Positions 1-5,484 of a DNA stretch of 9,820 nt are shown piece after piece. The position numbers were made by a program, and so were the translations under genes. Source of the DNA: an uncultured Bacteroidales bacterium (GTDB taxonomy: Bacteria; Bacteroidota; Bacteroidia; Bacteroidales; Paludibacteraceae). Each line of letters opens with the position of its first letter. Position 1 is the stretch's first letter. The DNA lies in the NCBI GenBank assembly GCA_937907165.1, contig CALCUH010000201.1, positions 1 to 9,820 on the forward strand, given 5' to 3'. Under the pieces are notes generated by a model. That model worked only from the letters and a program-made list of their open reading frames with translations, was not told the DNA's origin and searched no databases.

Positions 1-191
1 CAGAACTCTTTAATAGCTCCGTGAACATACTTCCCGTCTGCCTTTTTAGGTATGAGGCTCAAGATCCTCAATATGAGGTCTTTGATACAATCATCCCGTA
101 TTGGTCTCTTGTTTATAAAGGGGGCGATGGTAAGTATGATGGAGGAACGGCTGTCGTTGAAATCAACGTTGTGTTGAAAAATAAAGAATAA
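1..191 (+). CDS. C-terminal fragment of a probable radical SAM-associated lipoprotein (5' end outside window)
   Basis: An open frame runs from the window edge (first full codon at 3) to a TAA at 189-191 and gives the last 62 residues of a protein. The stop lies 6 nt before the start of the radical SAM gene, so the two are almost certainly co-transcribed. The fragment is beta-strand-like and ends with a G-G-D-G motif (KGGDGKYDGG), a run of alternating hydrophobic residues, and a basic end (VVLKNKE). From memory, Bacteroidales radical SAM enzymes of this type are paired with an immediately adjacent putative lipoprotein that has a carboxypeptidase-regulatory-like fold and a similar GGDG...LK ending, so I infer this is the partner. 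The signal peptide and lipobox that would prove it lie outside the window. It could instead be an unrelated hypothetical protein. Confidence 0.6.
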   Translation, partial: ELFNSSVNILPVCLFRYEAQDPQYEVFDTIIPYWSLVYKGGDGKYDGGTAVVEINVVLKNKE

Positions 192-197
192 AGCGTA

Positions 198-1283
198 ATG
201 ATAAGAAACCCCGAGAAATTATCGCTAAAGAAACGCATCGCGCTCTTCCTGAACGATCGTTACCGCCACAATGCGGCGAAGATGCATGAGTTGACGTACC
301 TCTTTTGGGAGACTACGCTCCGTTGTCCCTTGAACTGCTTGCATTGCGGCAGCGATTGTAGGGCGGACTCCTCCGTGAAGGATATGCCTGTCGAGGATTT
401 TGTGAACGCTGTGAAACAGATTGTGCCGATTGTGGACCCGCATCGCACGATGATTGTGTTCACGGGCGGAGAGTCGCTTGTGCGTCGCGATTTGGAACAG
501 GCTGGTCTCGCCTTGTATAAAATGGGTTTCCCTTGGGGAATCGTGACCAATGGTTACCTGCTGACGCCCCAACGTCTCGATTCGCTGCTTCGTGCGGGTA
601 TGCGCGCTTGCACGGTGAGTTTGGACGGTTTGGAGGAGTCCCACAATTGGCTGCGGGGCAATCCGGACTCTTTCCGAAGGGCTGTCGCGGCGATTAAGCT
701 CTTGCCTAAGACAGATTTGCGCTATGATGTGGTCACTTGCGTGAACAACCGTAACTTTGACGAACTGCCTAAGATAAAAGATTTGCTCATCGAGTGTGGT
801 GTCAAAGAGTGGCGTATTTTCACGATTTTCCCGGTGGGAAGGGCGGCGAATAATCCGGAACTTCAGTTGCCTAACGACAGGTTTAAGGCGGTATTCGATT
901 TCATCGCGGAGACTCGCAAAAAGGGTGATATTAAGGTGAGCTATGGTTGCGAGGGCTTCTTGGGCGATTACGAGGCGGAGGTGAGGAACGGTTTCTTCTT
1001 CTGCCGCGCAGGCATCAATGTGGGTTCTGTCTTGGTCGACGGAAGCATCTCCGCTTGTCCTGATTTGCGCGGACGCTTCATCCAAGGAAATATCTACAAG
1101 GATAATCTTGCTGACGTATGGCAGAACCGTTACCAGATCATGCGCGACCGTTCTTGGACCAAGACGGGCATCTGCAAAGATTGCGAGTTCTTTAACCATT
1201 GCGAGGGGAACGGTCTCCATTTGCGCGATGAGGAGACCAACGAGCTGGCGTTTTGCCACTTCAAACGCATCATGAATAATTAA
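198..1283 (+). CDS. Radical SAM/SPASM domain protein, rSAM/lipoprotein-system type
   Basis: A 361-residue radical SAM enzyme. The SAM-cluster motif CxxxCxxC is C43-C47-C50 (LRCPLNCLHC), with an extra C54, and the glycine-rich SAM-binding motif is GGE at 90-92. The C-terminal third is a SPASM-like auxiliary Fe-S domain: C269, a GxxxxC ending at C287, then CKDCEFFNHC (C326, C329, C335) and C353. The position where canonical SPASM has a CX3C cysteine is glycine (G339), so one ligand of the seven-cysteine pattern is absent; C251 is a possible extra ligand. SPASM enzymes usually modify peptides or proteins, such as RiPP precursors or sulfatases. The CEGNGLHLRDE stretch and the coupling to a short upstream gene fit the Bacteroidales family described as the rSAM/lipoprotein system, whose reaction is unknown to me. 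The ATG at 198 is 6 nt after the upstream stop, with no clear Shine-Dalgarno. An anaerobic sulfatase-maturating enzyme is less likely, as no sulfatase is nearby. Confidence 0.9.
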   Translation: MIRNPEKLSLKKRIALFLNDRYRHNAAKMHELTYLFWETTLRCPLNCLHCGSDCRADSSVKDMPVEDFVNAVKQIVPIVDPHRTMIVFTGGESLVRRDLEQAGLALYKMGFPWGIVTNGYLLTPQRLDSLLRAGMRACTVSLDGLEESHNWLRGNPDSFRRAVAAIKLLPKTDLRYDVVTCVNNRNFDELPKIKDLLIECGVKEWRIFTIFPVGRAANNPELQLPNDRFKAVFDFIAETRKKGDIKVSYGCEGFLGDYEAEVRNGFFFCRAGINVGSVLVDGSISACPDLRGRFIQGNIYKDNLADVWQNRYQIMRDRSWTKTGICKDCEFFNHCEGNGLHLRDEETNELAFCHFKRIMNN

Positions 1284-1291
1284 GGATTAAG

Positions 1292-1334
1292 AGATAAGAA
1301 TTAAGAATTTTTCTTATCTTCGTGGGTCTTTTTT
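1292..1334 (+). terminator. Possible weak terminator after the radical SAM gene
   Basis: A perfect 9-bp AT-rich stem (AGATAAGAA at 1292-1300 with TTCTTATCT at 1311-1319, 10-nt loop) starts 8 nt after the radical SAM stop codon. The T-run (1329-1334) comes nine bases after the stem rather than directly abutting it, so termination may be weak and some read-through into aqpZ is possible. It could also be only an mRNA 3'-end stabilising hairpin. Confidence 0.4.
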
Positions 1335-1373
1335 GACTAAACTATAATATTAACTTTTTAAAGCTTTTGTAAG

Positions 1374-2042
1374 ATGAAAAAGTATTTAGCGGAAATGTTC
1401 GGAACCATGGTCTTGGTTCTGATGGGTTGCGGTACTGCGGTTAGTTTGAACTGCGGAGTGGACACAGCGAGTGTTGTTGGTACGGCGCTTGCGTTCGGTT
1501 TGGCTGTTGTGGCGATGGCCTACACGATTGGAGGAATTAGCGGATGCCACATCAATCCTGCGATTACATTGGGTTGCTTGATTAGCAAGAGAATCTCTCC
1601 TAAGGACGCCGGCATGTATATGTTGTTCCAAGTGCTTGGCGCATTGATCGGTTCCACGATTCTTTATTTGCTCACTTCCAATGCTGGAATGGACGGCACA
1701 GGCGCCAATAGTTTGCAGTCTGGCGTGAATACCACGGGCGGACTCTTGGCTGAGGTATTCTTCACGTTCGTATTCGTGCTCACAGTTCTTGGCACTACCG
1801 ATTCTAATAAGGGTGCCGGCAATTTCGCTGGTTTGGCAATTGGTCTTTGCCTCGTATTGGTTCACTTGGCATGCATCCGCTATACGGGTACATCCGTAAA
1901 TCCGGCTCGTTCTATCGCTCCTGCCTTGTTCCAAGGCGGCGTTGCGCTTGAGCAACTCTGGATCTTCATTGTCGGTCCGTTCATCGGAGCCGCTTTGGCA
2001 GCCTTCGCTTGGTGCTTCATCGCTGGCGACTGCAAGAAATAA
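1374..2042 (+). CDS. aqpZ: Aquaporin Z-type water channel (MIP family)
   Basis: A 222-residue integral inner-membrane protein of normal MIP length. It has six predicted transmembrane helices (roughly 6-24, 34-53, 81-101, 126-143, 152-170, 196-216) and two pore half-helices carrying the NPA motifs at 61-63 (HINPA) and 176-178 (SVNPAR). Aligned by eye with E. coli AqpZ, the selectivity-filter residues are F41, H164, T173 and R179, the water-selective combination; a glycerol facilitator would have a smaller residue in place of the histidine. No glycerol kinase gene adjoins it, which agrees. The likely role is rapid water flux in osmotic adaptation. The ATG at 1374 is followed by KKYLAEMFGT, a typical start before helix 1. 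The gene is monocistronic or receives read-through from the radical SAM gene 90 nt upstream, and it ends at a strong terminator. Confidence 0.95.
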   Translation: MKKYLAEMFGTMVLVLMGCGTAVSLNCGVDTASVVGTALAFGLAVVAMAYTIGGISGCHINPAITLGCLISKRISPKDAGMYMLFQVLGALIGSTILYLLTSNAGMDGTGANSLQSGVNTTGGLLAEVFFTFVFVLTVLGTTDSNKGAGNFAGLAIGLCLVLVHLACIRYTGTSVNPARSIAPALFQGGVALEQLWIFIVGPFIGAALAAFAWCFIAGDCKK

Positions 2043-2063
2043 GAGTTTAATCTCGAAAAATAT

Positions 2064-2101
2064 AAGGCGATCCGCTTAGGTGGGTCGCCTTTGTTATTTT
2101 T
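2064..2101 (+). terminator. Rho-independent terminator of aqpZ, probably bidirectional
   Basis: The stem AAGGCGA (2064-2070) pairs with TCGCCTT (2085-2091) and extends inward by a T-G wobble and two C-G pairs to about 10 bp, with the loop at 2074-2081. A T-rich tail (TTGTTATTTTTG) follows on the plus strand. On the minus strand the hairpin is followed by ATATTTTTCG, so it could also stop leftward transcription. Confidence 0.9.
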
Positions 2102-2177
2102 GTTCCTCGACGACACGGTTAGTCGCTCGCTTGGGTCTCTTTGCTTTTGCGTTTTTGGAAACCAGAGGCGAATCCAT
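2094..2177 (-). CDS. Candidate 27-aa basic peptide ORF, antisense to the aqpZ downstream region
   Basis: On the minus strand an ATG at 2177 opens a 27-codon frame ending in TAA at 2096-2094, which abuts the shared terminator stem at 2091-2064. The peptide starts MDSPLVSKNAKAKRPKRATN and is rich in Lys, Arg and Ala, with a more acidic C-terminus (VVEEQ). I recognise no family. In its favour are the exact placement of the stop beside a bidirectional terminator and a TTAATTTG sequence (about 7 of 8 to the Bacteroidetes -7 box) 23 nt before the ATG. Against it are the very short length, no clear -33 element and no ribosome-binding signal. It may be chance. Confidence 0.2.
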   Translation of the reverse strand: MDSPLVSKNAKAKRPKRATNRVVEEQK

Positions 2178-2466
2178 CGTCTCGGACGAATTTGTTCTTG
2201 CAAATTAATCGTGTTGTTCGGGTGGAGAAGGGGTGCGAGCCGTATTACGTTAGAGATTATCTATCCCGATCATTAAAAGTTTCTGTGAGGTGAGTTGCTT
2301 CCTCCGAATAATTTTGAAAAAAAGATGTTTTTTTTCCTCCGTTTGTGAAGACTTTTACTTTATAAAAGCGCCTTTTCATCGATGAAAAGGCGCTTTTTTC
2401 TCTTCTTTCGCCGAAAATTTACCATTTATTGCCGAATTATTGCAATGGATAGTTTCCGTCTCAATC
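2102..2466. other. Gene-poor intergenic stretch between the aqpZ terminator and the TATATTTG box
   Basis: Apart from the small minus-strand ORF, I see no gene with a recognisable product here. It holds an A7/T8 hairpin (about 2316-2336, GATG loop), a TAATTTTG box at 2309-2316 without a good -33 partner, and the palindromic terminator at 2364-2399. The plus-strand frame across 2091-2276 starts within the aqpZ terminator and has no coding character. A small RNA ending at the palindrome is possible but I cannot match it to a known family. Confidence 0.5.
2364..2399 (+). terminator. Perfect 34-bp palindromic terminator without an obvious gene upstream
   Basis: Positions 2364-2380 and 2381-2397 are exact reverse complements (AAAAGCGCCTTTTCATC and its complement), giving a stem of about 15 bp with a TCGA loop. 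Six Ts follow at 2394-2399. The shape and T-run fit a strong plus-strand intrinsic terminator. The upstream A-run makes weaker leftward activity possible. It lies about 260 nt past the aqpZ terminator, so it either backs that one up or ends a separate small transcript. Confidence 0.85.
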
Positions 2467-2474
2467 TATATTTG
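2467..2474 (+). promoter_or_regulatory. Bacteroidetes-type -7 box (TATATTTG)
   Basis: TATATTTG matches the Bacteroidetes -7 consensus TAnnTTTG exactly. The -33 partner is weak: the nearest TTG-containing sequence (ATTG, 2439-2442) is 24 nt upstream rather than 19-21. Transcription would begin near 2480 and run into the terminator at 2603, giving an RNA of about 165 nt. Confidence 0.45.
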
Positions 2475-2496
2475 CAATGTCATCGAAAGAGAAACG

Positions 2497-2604
2497 ATGG
2501 TCGCCAAGAGGGGGACGCGTTTAAACGGTGGCTCAGAATTAAACCAAATTGACATATATGCTTACATTAATACAATAGTCTGCTCATTAATTGACAATCG
2601 TTAA
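2497..2604 (+). CDS. Candidate 35-aa small protein or leader peptide
   Basis: An ATG at 2497 opens a 35-codon frame ending TAA at 2602-2604, directly overlapping the 5' arm of the terminator at 2603. The peptide has a basic start (MVAKRGTR) and a mixed polar/aliphatic remainder including IDIYAYINTIVCSLIDNR. It shows no signal peptide, clear transmembrane segment or family I know. It starts 22 nt after a TATATTTG box, so it could be a tiny monocistronic gene or a regulatory leader. The ATG sits within a small hairpin (CATCG at 2481-2485 with CGATG at 2495-2499). No run of one codon suggests classical amino-acid attenuation. A random 35-codon open frame is not improbable, so support comes mainly from its exact fit between promoter and terminator. 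Confidence 0.25.
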   Translation: MVAKRGTRLNGGSELNQIDIYAYINTIVCSLIDNR

Positions 2605-2650
2605 AAGGCTTCTCCATTTCTAAACCTTGGGAGAAGTCTTTTTATTTTTA
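2603..2650 (+). terminator. Strong intrinsic terminator upstream of the GH30-like gene
   Basis: AAAAGGCTTCTCC (2603-2615) pairs with GGAGAAGTCTTTT (2630-2642) over 13 bp with a single G-T wobble and a 14-nt loop. It continues into TTTATTTTTAT. It insulates the polysaccharide genes from upstream transcription or ends the short transcript that precedes it. Confidence 0.9.
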
Positions 2651-2679
2651 TATGGTATACAACTTATTGTGTTTTATGT

Positions 2680-2687
2680 TATATTTG
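2680..2687 (+). promoter_or_regulatory. Probable -7 box of the GH30-like/pectinase block
   Basis: A second exact TATATTTG lies 36 nt before the preferred ATG at 2724, downstream of the 2603-2650 terminator. The -33 region lacks a clear TTTG, so an activator may be needed, as is common for inducible polysaccharide genes. Initiation around 2694 would place the earlier in-frame ATG at 2652 outside the mRNA, supporting 2724 as the start. Confidence 0.5.
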
Positions 2688-2723
2688 GCGCATGAAAGCC
2701 TAACATCATTAATTCGAGCAGAC

Positions 2724-5366
2724 ATGAAAAACACGGTTGCCTTTATTACGATATTGTTGTGGACGGTTGTTGCTCCCGTAGGGGCTGCTGTCACAATGGA
2801 TGTCCGTCCTGCGACAGCATACCAGTCTGTCGAAGGTATCGGAGGCGGAATTGTTTACTATCTTGATTGGATTGCCAAACACCAAAAATGCGAGGAACTT
2901 TATGATACCGTCTTCAATGGATTGGGTCTCACCGCTTTGCGTATGGGAAATTGGGCGCAGGAGGAAGATGCAGACTTGACGCTTGATTCCTTAATTTATG
3001 CCGCCGCCAAGAAACGTTTGGGTGACGACTTTTATGTGAGTTTGACTTCGTGGTCAGCTCCCGCATCCCTCAAATCAAATGATGATATGAAAGGTACCAA
3101 CGACCAGGGACATAGCTCTTTAAAATGGGCGAATGGGGGATTTTTGTACAAGGAGTTTGGCGCTTGGTGGAAGCGTTCTTTGGAGCAATACCGTAAGGTG
3201 GGTATCTACCCTGATTATGTGAGCCTTCAGAACGAGGTGGATTGCAATCCGAGCTATTATGGCATGGAACTTAATCCGGATGAGAGCGTAAATGGTGTCG
3301 CTTCTTACCCTAAGTGTCTCTCGGCGGCCGCAAAGGAGATTAACTCATTGCCTAATCCTCCTAAAATCATTGGCCCTGAAGTGTTGGGTATCGGTTGGGA
3401 CCGTGTGCAGGATTATGTGACGCCTTCCGACAAAAGCCTTTTGTCTGCCTATTCATTCCATTACTATCACAGCGGTAAGAAGGAACATGAGGCCATTGAA
3501 CAGCGTTATGCATATCCCGATGATTTCAAAGAGGCGATGCAGGGAATATATGATACTTACCAAAAGGATGGAAAACCTTTGTTTATGTCAGAAAACTCGC
3601 CGCTACGTGACCCTAATGATATGGACCCGATTTATACTGCTTGGTTTATGACGCTTGCCTTCACGGTCAATCACGTATCTTCTTACACTCATTGGAATTT
3701 GATTTGGGGCGATGAGGGAGACGCTTGCATCAATATCGATACCTTGTTTGTGGATGGTAAATATCAGAAGATAGAGGGCGGTTATCGTGTGAATGGAGAT
3801 TATCATGCTATCAGACATTTTTCTAAGTTCGTTAAACGAGGTTGGAAAATGCTCTATGCGACGACCAATGATCAGAATGTGTTGATTACTGCTTTTAAAA
3901 GTCCTACTGATGATGCCTATACGGTTATCTTAGTAAATAAGGATAAATATGATAAGACGTTGGATTGCTCGTTCAACCCTGATAGTTGTGAAGCTACGGT
4001 CATCCAATCTGTTGTGCCTAAGAAGATCTGGAGTAAAGTGTTGGGGAACTACGATCAGTTGGACGAACTCTCTTTGCCAGCTAATAGCATTACCACAATC
4101 GCTTATCATAAGCGCAAACCTGTGATGCCTCTTTCTTACCAATTTAAGGCGGACTCTTTCCGCATTTGGTCTGACACTGCCGCATGGATTCCTTCCGGTG
4201 TTCCTTCTTCTATTGATACTGTCTTGGTGGGTGACGGAAGTTTGTTTGCTTCCGACCTGACTGCTACCGCTCCGTTCACGTTGGGTAGGTCCGCAAGGCT
4301 CTCCTTGTATGGAGAGAACCATTTCTCTGAGATGACTTCTCTGGGCGGTAATTTGTTGTTCGACACATTGTCTACCCTCCAAATCGATTCTTTCGCTGTG
4401 GAGGAACAGACTACTATTCTTGTCGCTTCGCGAGACACAACCGCAAGGGTTGAACTCTCTGGCGCGATTCATGGCAATAGTATCATCAATAAAATCGGAA
4501 CGGATACTTTGGTCGTATCAGCCGATGGCGCTGCTTATGAGGGCACGTGGATCATGGCTGGTGGCTCACTCCGTATGCAAAACTCCACGGCGATTGGTGC
4601 TAAGGGTATCGATGTCGTATTGGGTACTTTGTATGTGGATAGTAGCGTTACAACGAACCGCTTGTACGTGGGACATGACGGCAAACTTGTCTTGAACGCT
4701 TTGCTCGAGGTGAAGTCTGTGATGCTCGGCGCCGATACTCTGTATGGCGGCGTCTATACCGCAGAGGATTTCCCTGAGTTCTTGGAGGGCGACGGAAAAC
4801 TCTTCGTGAACTTGCCTCGTCCTTCGTTGGTGAAAGCGGTGACGACTGATTCTGTTCAGATTGTTGAGGCTGACGATAGTATTAAACCTTTGCGTTATAC
4901 TTGGGAAAATGCGGATTCCGTTGCGGTTGACTGGTATCCGATTCATCCTTGCGGCATTCGTGTCGATATGGATGATACTTTGTATTCTGTTACCATTTAT
5001 GGTAAGTCTGATACGGCAGGAACATTCGATTATAAGATATCCACTAGGGGAATGTATGGCCCTGCGGCTTCTGATAGCGGACGGTTCATCTTTAAGGCAT
5101 CCGCTCCGTCTATTGTGAAAAATAACTTTTCTGATAATGCCCATGCGTACTATGCTGATGGGGTTTTGTCCATCTGCTCTGATGTGGCGTTCGGTTATTG
5201 TTACGTTTACTTGACAGATATGTCAGGTAGAATGTTGTTCGAATGTTCCGTTGATATGAACGAAAGGTCGAATTCTGTCCGTGTGGGGGATTTGCGTAAG
5301 GGTGCCTATCTTTTGCATATTTGTGGCAAGGGCATATACAAAACGCTCAAAATCGTCGTGGATTAG
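2724..5366 (+). CDS. Secreted GH30-like glycoside hydrolase with beta-strand repeat region and T9SS-like C-terminal domain
   Basis: The 880-residue protein begins with a signal peptide (KNTVAFITILLWTVVAPVGA). Residues 25-465 resemble a clan GH-A GH30 enzyme: an SVEGIGGGIVYYLDW opening, acid/base E171 in VSLQNEVD, nucleophile E290 in PLFMSENS, then a C-terminal beta region ending with ITTIAYHK. Substrate is uncertain: a beta-1,6-galactan, xylan or glucan side chain is possible, and the pectinase next door favours a pectin-linked glycan. Residues 470-698 look like autotransporter-associated beta-strand repeats (NKIGTDTLVVS...GTWIMAGGSLRM). Residues 700-790 are an Ig-like module common in Bacteroidetes polysaccharidases (PLRYTWENADSV). 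Residues 800-880 form a T9SS type A-like sorting domain (VYLTDMSGRMLF, then GAYLLHI and KTLKIVVD). An in-frame ATG exists at 2652, but it would place 24 extra residues before an intact signal peptide and lies upstream of the promoter box, so 2724 is preferred. Confidence 0.85.
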   Translation: MKNTVAFITILLWTVVAPVGAAVTMDVRPATAYQSVEGIGGGIVYYLDWIAKHQKCEELYDTVFNGLGLTALRMGNWAQEEDADLTLDSLIYAAAKKRLGDDFYVSLTSWSAPASLKSNDDMKGTNDQGHSSLKWANGGFLYKEFGAWWKRSLEQYRKVGIYPDYVSLQNEVDCNPSYYGMELNPDESVNGVASYPKCLSAAAKEINSLPNPPKIIGPEVLGIGWDRVQDYVTPSDKSLLSAYSFHYYHSGKKEHEAIEQRYAYPDDFKEAMQGIYDTYQKDGKPLFMSENSPLRDPNDMDPIYTAWFMTLAFTVNHVSSYTHWNLIWGDEGDACINIDTLFVDGKYQKIEGGYRVNGDYHAIRHFSKFVKRGWKMLYATTNDQNVLITAFKSPTDDAYTVILVNKDKYDKTLDCSFNPDSCEATVIQSVVPKKIWSKVLGNYDQLDELSLPANSITTIAYHKRKPVMPLSYQFKADSFRIWSDTAAWIPSGVPSSIDTVLVGDGSLFASDLTATAPFTLGRSARLSLYGENHFSEMTSLGGNLLFDTLSTLQIDSFAVEEQTTILVASRDTTARVELSGAIHGNSIINKIGTDTLVVSADGAAYEGTWIMAGGSLRMQNSTAIGAKGIDVVLGTLYVDSSVTTNRLYVGHDGKLVLNALLEVKSVMLGADTLYGGVYTAEDFPEFLEGDGKLFVNLPRPSLVKAVTTDSVQIVEADDSIKPLRYTWENADSVAVDWYPIHPCGIRVDMDDTLYSVTIYGKSDTAGTFDYKISTRGMYGPAASDSGRFIFKASAPSIVKNNFSDNAHAYYADGVLSICSDVAFGYCYVYLTDMSGRMLFECSVDMNERSNSVRVGDLRKGAYLLHICGKGIYKTLKIVVD

Positions 5367-5440
5367 CCTTTGAATCTTTTTTACATTTGATTGACTTTAT
5401 TTTCTCACTTGGTTAGGTGGGAGATGCTTTATTTTGCATT

Positions 5441-5460
5441 GGTGAACAAATTGGTTCATC
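5441..5460 (+). promoter_or_regulatory. Leader hairpin before the pectinase start
   Basis: GGTGAAC (5441-5447) pairs with GTTCATC (5454-5460) over 7 bp including one G-T wobble, with a 6-nt AAATTG loop. It ends 24 nt before the ATG at 5485. The 118-nt gap between the two enzyme genes has no strong terminator and no complete promoter (a TTTG at 5386-5389 lacks a well-spaced TAnnTTTG). The genes are therefore probably co-transcribed and the hairpin may tune stability or translation of the second gene. Confidence 0.3.
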
Positions 5461-5484
5461 CATGTGAAACATAATTGTTATGCT

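Larger units (their letters stand above)
2480..2650 (+). ncRNA. Putative short transcript (small RNA or terminated leader) upstream of the GH30-like gene
   Basis: The segment lies between a TATATTTG -7 box and a strong intrinsic terminator, so a discrete RNA of about 165 nt is predicted. Visible structure includes the CATCG/CGATG hairpin near the predicted 5' end and the self-complementary CGTTTAAACG at about 2518-2527. I cannot assign it to a known RNA family. Because the GH30-like gene has its own promoter-like box after the terminator, this is more likely a separate transcript than a 5' leader. The coding alternative is the 35-aa frame at 2497-2604. Confidence 0.3.

Noticed and set aside
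225..1259. A 344-codon open frame on the minus strand antisense to the radical SAM gene
   Set aside because: The plus strand encodes a motif-complete radical SAM/SPASM enzyme here; the antisense frame has low-complexity, His/Arg/Thr-rich composition and no recognisable domain, typical of a mirror frame.
2091..2276. A 61-codon plus-strand frame after aqpZ
   Set aside because: It would start with a non-ATG codon inside the aqpZ terminator stem, has no promoter or ribosome-binding signal, and its translation looks random.
2364..2397. The 34-bp palindrome as a CRISPR repeat, transposon end or attachment site
   Set aside because: It occurs once, has no spacers or flanking direct repeats, no transposase or integrase is nearby, and the T-run places it as a terminator.
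2652..2723. N-terminal extension of the GH30-like protein from the ATG at 2652
   Set aside because: It would place 24 extra residues before a well-formed signal peptide, starts right after a terminator, and the likely -7 box at 2680-2687 lies inside it.
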